Of a DNA stretch of 64,000 nucleotides, positions 60,239 to 64,000 are shown in pieces; the first letter of the stretch is position 1, and every line of letters begins with the position of its first letter. Where the stretch lies: the NCBI GenBank assembly GCA_024362935.1, contig JANCRA010000120.1, positions 379,501-443,500 on the forward strand. The letters are read 5' to 3'. The translations under genes and the position numbers were made by a program. Source of the DNA: Setophaga petechia (lineage: Eukaryota > Chordata > Aves > Passeriformes > Parulidae). Below the pieces are notes generated by a model that was not told the origin of the DNA, searched no databases, and saw only the letters and a program-made list of their open reading frames with translations.

Positions 60239-61953
60239 CTTGAAAGGAAGGCGTCTTAGACAACTTTCTTTTTCTTGTTACAGAACACACTGCAGCCCTC
60301 TGTGCAACTTCTAGAACACGATAGGAGATGTTTAGTGAGCAAGAAGGTTTTCTCGTTGCGAGACAGAGTGAAAAAGCTATTTGCTTAGATGTAGGTGACA
60401 AGAAACACTTACTGCAGTGCACTGAAAAGCTAACTGCTACACAGCACTGCGATTGTATTAGCAGCCTGCAAAGTGCCAGAAAACTACTTTCCCACTCTCT
60501 TGCCTTTTTCTTCACATTAATACTTGAAAGGAAGGCATCTTAGACAACTTTCTTTTTCTTGTGTCAAAAAACTCTGCAGCCCTCTCTGCAACATCTACAA
60601 CACGATGGAAGCTGTTTAAGTGAGCAGGAAGGTTTTCTCCTTGCGAGACATAGTGAAAAAGCTATTTGCTTAGATGTAGGTGACAAGAAACACTTACTGC
60701 AGTGCACTGAACAGCTAACTGCTACACAGCACTAGTACTGTGTTAGCAGCTTGCAAAGTGCTAGAAAACAGTACTTTCCCACTCTCTTGCCTTTCCCTTC
60801 ACATTAATACTTGAAAGGAAGGCGTCTTAGACAACTTTCTTTTACATTTTGCAAAACACACTGCAGCCCTCTGTGCAACTTCTACAACACGATGGAAGTT
60901 GTTTAGTGAGCAGGAACGTTTTCCCCTTGCGAGACAAAGGGAAAAAGCTATTTGCTCAGATGTAGTTATCAAGAAACACTTACTGCCGTGCACTGACAAG
61001 CTAATTGCTACAAAGCACTGGGATTGTGTTAGCAGCTCTCAAAGTGATAGAAAACAGTACTTTCCCACTCTCTTGCCTTTCCCTACACATTAATACTTGA
61101 AAGGAAGGCGTCTTAGACAACTTTCTTTTTCTTGTTACAGAACACACAGCAGCCCTATGTTCAACTTCTAGAACACGATAGGAAATGTTTAGTGAGCGAG
61201 AAGGTTTTCTCCTTGGGAGACATAGTGAAAAAGCTTTTTGCTTAGATGTAGGTGACAAGAAACACTTACTGCAGTGCACGGAAAAGCTAATTGCTACACA
61301 GAACTGGGATTGTGTTAGCAGCTTACAAAGTGCTAGAAAACAGTACTTTCCCACTCTCTTGCCTTTCCCTTCACATTAATACTTGAAAGGAAGGCGTCTT
61401 AGACAACTTTCTTTTACATTTTGCAAAACACACTGCAGCCCTCTGTGCAACTTCTAAAACACGATGGAAGTTGTTTAGTGAGCAGGAACGTTTTCCCCTT
61501 GCGAGAAAAAGGGAAAAAGCTATTTGCTCAGATTTAGTTATCAAGAAACACTTACTGCCGTGCACTGACAAGCTAATTGCTACAGAGCACTGCGATTGTG
61601 TTAGCAGCTTGCAAAGTGCTAGAAAACAGTACTTTCCCACTCTCTTGCCTTTCCCTTCACATTAATACTTGAAAGGAAGGCGTCTTAGACAACTTTCTTT
61701 TTCTTACTACAAAACACACTGCAGCCCTCTGTGCAACTTCTAGAACACGATAGAAGTTCTTTAGTGAGCAGCAACGTTTTCCCCTTGCGAGACAAAGTGA
61801 AAAAGCTATTTGCTCAGATGTAGGTATCAAGAAACACTTACTGCCGTGCACTGACAAGCTAATTGCTACACAGCACTGCGATTGTGTTAGCAGCTTGCAA
61901 AGTGCTAGAAAACAGTACTTTCCCACTCTCTTGCCTTTCCCTTCACATTAATA
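60239..61953 (+). repeat. Right-domain 6-monomer unit with mosaic B, B-C-A-B-A-N
   Basis: Starts at 60239, 60523, 60810, 61096, 61382 and 61668. Monomer 60810 is a GTTATC A with CTACAAAGCAC and CCCTACACATT, as in the dimer run at 40205. Monomer 61096 starts as the matching B (ACACAGCAGCCC, GTTCAAC, TTGGGAGAC) and ends as a C of the 27630 type (CACGGAAAAGC, AACTGGGATTG, CTTACAAA). Monomer 61382 has several private changes (GAGAAAAAGGG, CAGATTTAGTTATC). Confidence 0.83.
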
Positions 61954-63954
61954 CTTGAAAGGAAGGCGTCTTAGACAACTTTCTTTTTCTTGTTACAGAA
62001 CACACTGCAGCCCTCGGGGCAACTTCTAGAACACGATAGGAGATGTTTAGTGAGCAAGAAGGTTTTCTCCTTGCGAGACATAGTGAAAAAGCTATTTGCT
62101 TAGATGTAGGTGACAAGAAACACTTACTGCAGTGCACTGAAAAGCTAACTGCTACACAGCACTGCGATTGTGTTAGCAGCCTGCAAAGTGCTAGAAAACT
62201 ACTTTCCCACTCTCTTGCCTTTTTCTTCACATTAATACTTGAAAGGAAGGCATCTTAGACAACTTTCTTTTTCTTGTGTCAAAAAACTCTGCAGCCCTCT
62301 CTGCAACATCTACAACACGATGGAAGCTGTTTAAGTGAGCAGGAAGGTTTTCTCCTTGCGAGACATAGTGAAAAAGCTATTTGCTTAGATGTAGGTGACA
62401 AGAAACACTTACTGCAGTGCACTGAACAGCTAACTGCTACACAGCACTAGTACTGTGTTAGCAGCTTGCAAAGTGCTAGAAAACAGTACTTTCCCACTCT
62501 CTTGCCTTTCCCTTCACATTAATACTTGAAAGGAAGGCGTCTTAGACAACTTTCTTTTACATTTTGCAAAACACACTGCAGCCCTCTGTGCAACTTCTAC
62601 AACACGATGGAAGTTGTTTAGTGAGCAGCAACGTTTTCCCCTTGCGAGACAAAGTGAAAAAGCTATTTGCTCAGATGTAGGTATCAAGAAAGACTTACTG
62701 CCGTGCACTAACAAGCTAACTGCTACACAGCACTGGGATTGTGTTAGCAGCTCTCAAAGTGCTAGAAAACAGTACTTTCCCACTCTCTTGCCTTTCCCTT
62801 CACATTAATACTTGAAAGGAAGGCATCTTAGACAACTTTATTTTTCTTGTGTCAAAAAACTCTGCAGCCCTCTCTGCAACATCTACAACACGATGGAAGT
62901 TGTTTAGTGAGCAGGAAGGTTTTCTCCTTGCGGGACATAGTGAAAAAGCTATTTGCTTAGATGTAGGTGACAAGAAACACTTACTGCAGTGCGCTGGCAA
63001 GCTAACTGCTACACAGCACTGCGATTGTGTTAGCAGCCTGCAAAGTGCTAGAAAACAGTACTTTCCCACTCTCTTGCCTTTCCCTTCACATTAATACTTG
63101 AAAGGAAGGCATCTTAGACAACTTTCTTTTTCTTGTGTCAAAAAACTCTGCAGCCCTCTCTGCAACATCTGCAACACGATGGAAGTGGTTTAGTGAGCAG
63201 AAAGGTTTTCTCCTTGCGAGACATAGTGAAAAAGCTATTTGCTTAGATGTAGGTGACAAGAAACACTTACTGCAGTGCACTGAACAGCTAACTGCTACAC
63301 AGCACTGCGATTGTGTTAGCAGCTTGCAAAGTGCTAGAAAACAGTACTTTCCCACTCTCTTGCCTTTCCCTTCACATTAATACTTGAAAGGAAGGCGTCT
63401 TAGACAACTTTCTTTTACATTTTGCAAAACACACTGCAGCCCTCTGTGCAACTTCTACAACACGATGGAAGTTGTTTATTGAGCAGCAACGTTTTCCCCT
63501 TGCGAGACATAGTGAAAAAGCTTCTTGCTTAGATGTAGGTGACAAGAAACACTTACTGCAGTGCACTGAACAGCTAACTGCTACACAGCACTAGTACTGT
63601 GTTACCAGCTTGCAAAGTGCTAGAAAACAGTACTTTCCCACTCTCTTGCCTTTCCCTTCACATTAATACTTGAAAGGAAGGCGTCTTAGACAACTTTCTT
63701 TTATATTTTGCAAAACACACTGCAGCCCTCTGTGCAACTTCTACAACACGATGGAAGTTGTTTAGTGAGCAGCAACGTTTTCCCCATGCGAGACATAGTG
63801 AAAAAGCTATTTGCTCAGATGTAGGTATCAAGAAACACTTACTGCCGTGCACTGACAAGCTAATTGCTACACAGTACTGCGATTGTGTTAGCAGCTTGCA
63901 AAGTGCTAGAAAACAGTACTTTCCCACTCTCTTGCCTTTCCCTTCACATTAATA
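61954..63954 (+). repeat. Right-domain unit, first 7 monomers, continuing past the window
   Basis: B-C-A-C-C-A-A at 61954, 62238, 62525, 62811, 63097, 63383 and 63669, followed by the start of a C. This is the 15-mer order except that the fourth monomer (62811), normally a CCCTCGGGGC B, has a C leader and body with TTGCGGGACATAG, then returns to GCGCTGGCAAG. The C part resembles the monomer at 21340, which also has TTGCGGGAC. The unit is probably another full or near-full 15-mer cut by the window edge. Confidence 0.83.
62811..63096 (+). repeat. Mosaic C/B monomer resembling a left-block monomer
   Basis: GGCATCTTAG, GTGTCAAAAAACTCTGCAG, GAAGTTGTTTAG and TTGCGGGACATAG match the C monomer at 21340 in the transitional block. 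From GCGCTGGCAAG onward it is the 25056-type B. Private T-to-A change in AACTTTATTTTTC (62840). The exchange lies between about 62934 and 62992. Confidence 0.7.
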
Positions 63955-64000
63955 CTTGAAAGGAAGGCGTCTTAGACAACTTTCTTTTTCTTGTGTCAAA
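63955..64000 (+). repeat. Partial C-class monomer at the right window edge
   Basis: The last 46 bases run from CTTGAAAGG to TCTTGTGTCAAA, the C leader. After the CCCCATGCGAG A monomer this is the expected eighth monomer of the 15-mer, so the array clearly continues beyond the window. Confidence 0.9.

Larger units (their letters stand above)
1..64000 (+). repeat. 286-bp satellite DNA array filling the whole window
   Basis: The landmarks CTTGAAAGG, TTTAGTGAGCA, AGAAA[C/G]ACTTACTGC, GTGCTAGAAAACAGTACTTTC and CACATTAAT recur in order about every 286 bp from one edge to the other, always in the same orientation. Counting from CTTGAAAGG gives 223 complete monomers. Most are 286 bp. Recurrent exceptions are 284 (two bases lost before TACTTTCCC), 285 (one T/C lost in a C leader) and 287 (one A gained in TTTAAGTGAG). 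Single oddities are 281 bp (39638) and 314 bp (42492). No transposon, microsatellite block or unique sequence interrupts the array. Known satellites of this size and organisation occupy centromeric or other heterochromatic regions of eukaryotes; that location is inferred here. The family and host are not recognised. Confidence 0.97.

Noticed and set aside
1..64000. CRISPR array or other bacterial repeat system
   Set aside because: Monomers abut with no spacers, the period is far too long, and the variation is that of diverged satellite copies. No cas-like or any other gene is present.
1..64000. tRNA, rRNA or other RNA gene in each monomer
   Set aside because: The dyads are short and isolated. 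I see no cloverleaf arrangement, no RNA polymerase III A/B box pair and no rRNA-like conserved stretch.

Overview
This window is one uninterrupted tandem satellite DNA array. It holds 223 complete head-to-tail copies of a monomer that is almost always 286 bp, plus a 180-bp partial copy at the left edge and a 46-bp partial copy at the right edge. I found no gene, RNA gene, transposon, inverted block or unique sequence. An array this long, with nested higher-order structure, hundreds of diverged monomers and CpG-site decay, points to a eukaryotic chromosome, most likely a centromeric, pericentromeric or similar heterochromatic region. An animal host is plausible, but nothing in the sequence identifies the species, and I do not recognise the satellite family.

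Monomers are counted here from the CTTGAAAGG that follows ATTAATA. I sort them by a 'leader' about 35-60 bp into the monomer. A: CATTTTGCAAAAC. B: GTTACAG, GTTACTG or GATACAG. D: GCTGCAAAAC or GCTGTAAAAC. C: GTGTCAAAAAACTCTGCAG. N: a GCTGCAAAAC or ACTACAAAAC leader followed by an ATAGAAGTT body. A and N monomers usually carry a T-type middle (GCTCAGATGTAG[G/T]TATC, then CTGCCGTGCACTG). B, C and D usually carry a G-type middle (GCTTAGATGTAGGTGAC, then CTGCAGTGCACTG).

Left domain (1 to about 23,900): higher-order units start at 181, 5328, 9331, 15908 and 19338. They begin with the same A-D-N-B-A series and mostly end with A-D-B-C. The middle varies, giving 18, 14, 23 and 12 monomers. The fifth block starts like the left domain and ends like the right domain, so it is the transition.

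Right domain (about 24,199 to 64,000): the full unit is a 15-mer, B-C-A-B-C-A-A-C-D-A-B-D-C-A-N. It is complete at 24199, 32205 and 51094. Shorter versions of 13, 8, 7, 6 and 4 monomers can be explained by dropping internal monomers. One enlarged 27-mer at 36493-44234 contains an A-B dimer run and an island of left-domain monomers. That island includes the one structurally odd monomer of the window, which carries a 28-bp TATATATA-containing tandem duplication.

The layout fits repeated unequal crossing-over and gene conversion, with a more heterogeneous (probably older) left layer and a more uniform (probably younger) right layer. The many short open reading frames are shadows of the repeat. 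Because 286 is not a multiple of 3, no frame can continue from monomer to monomer.
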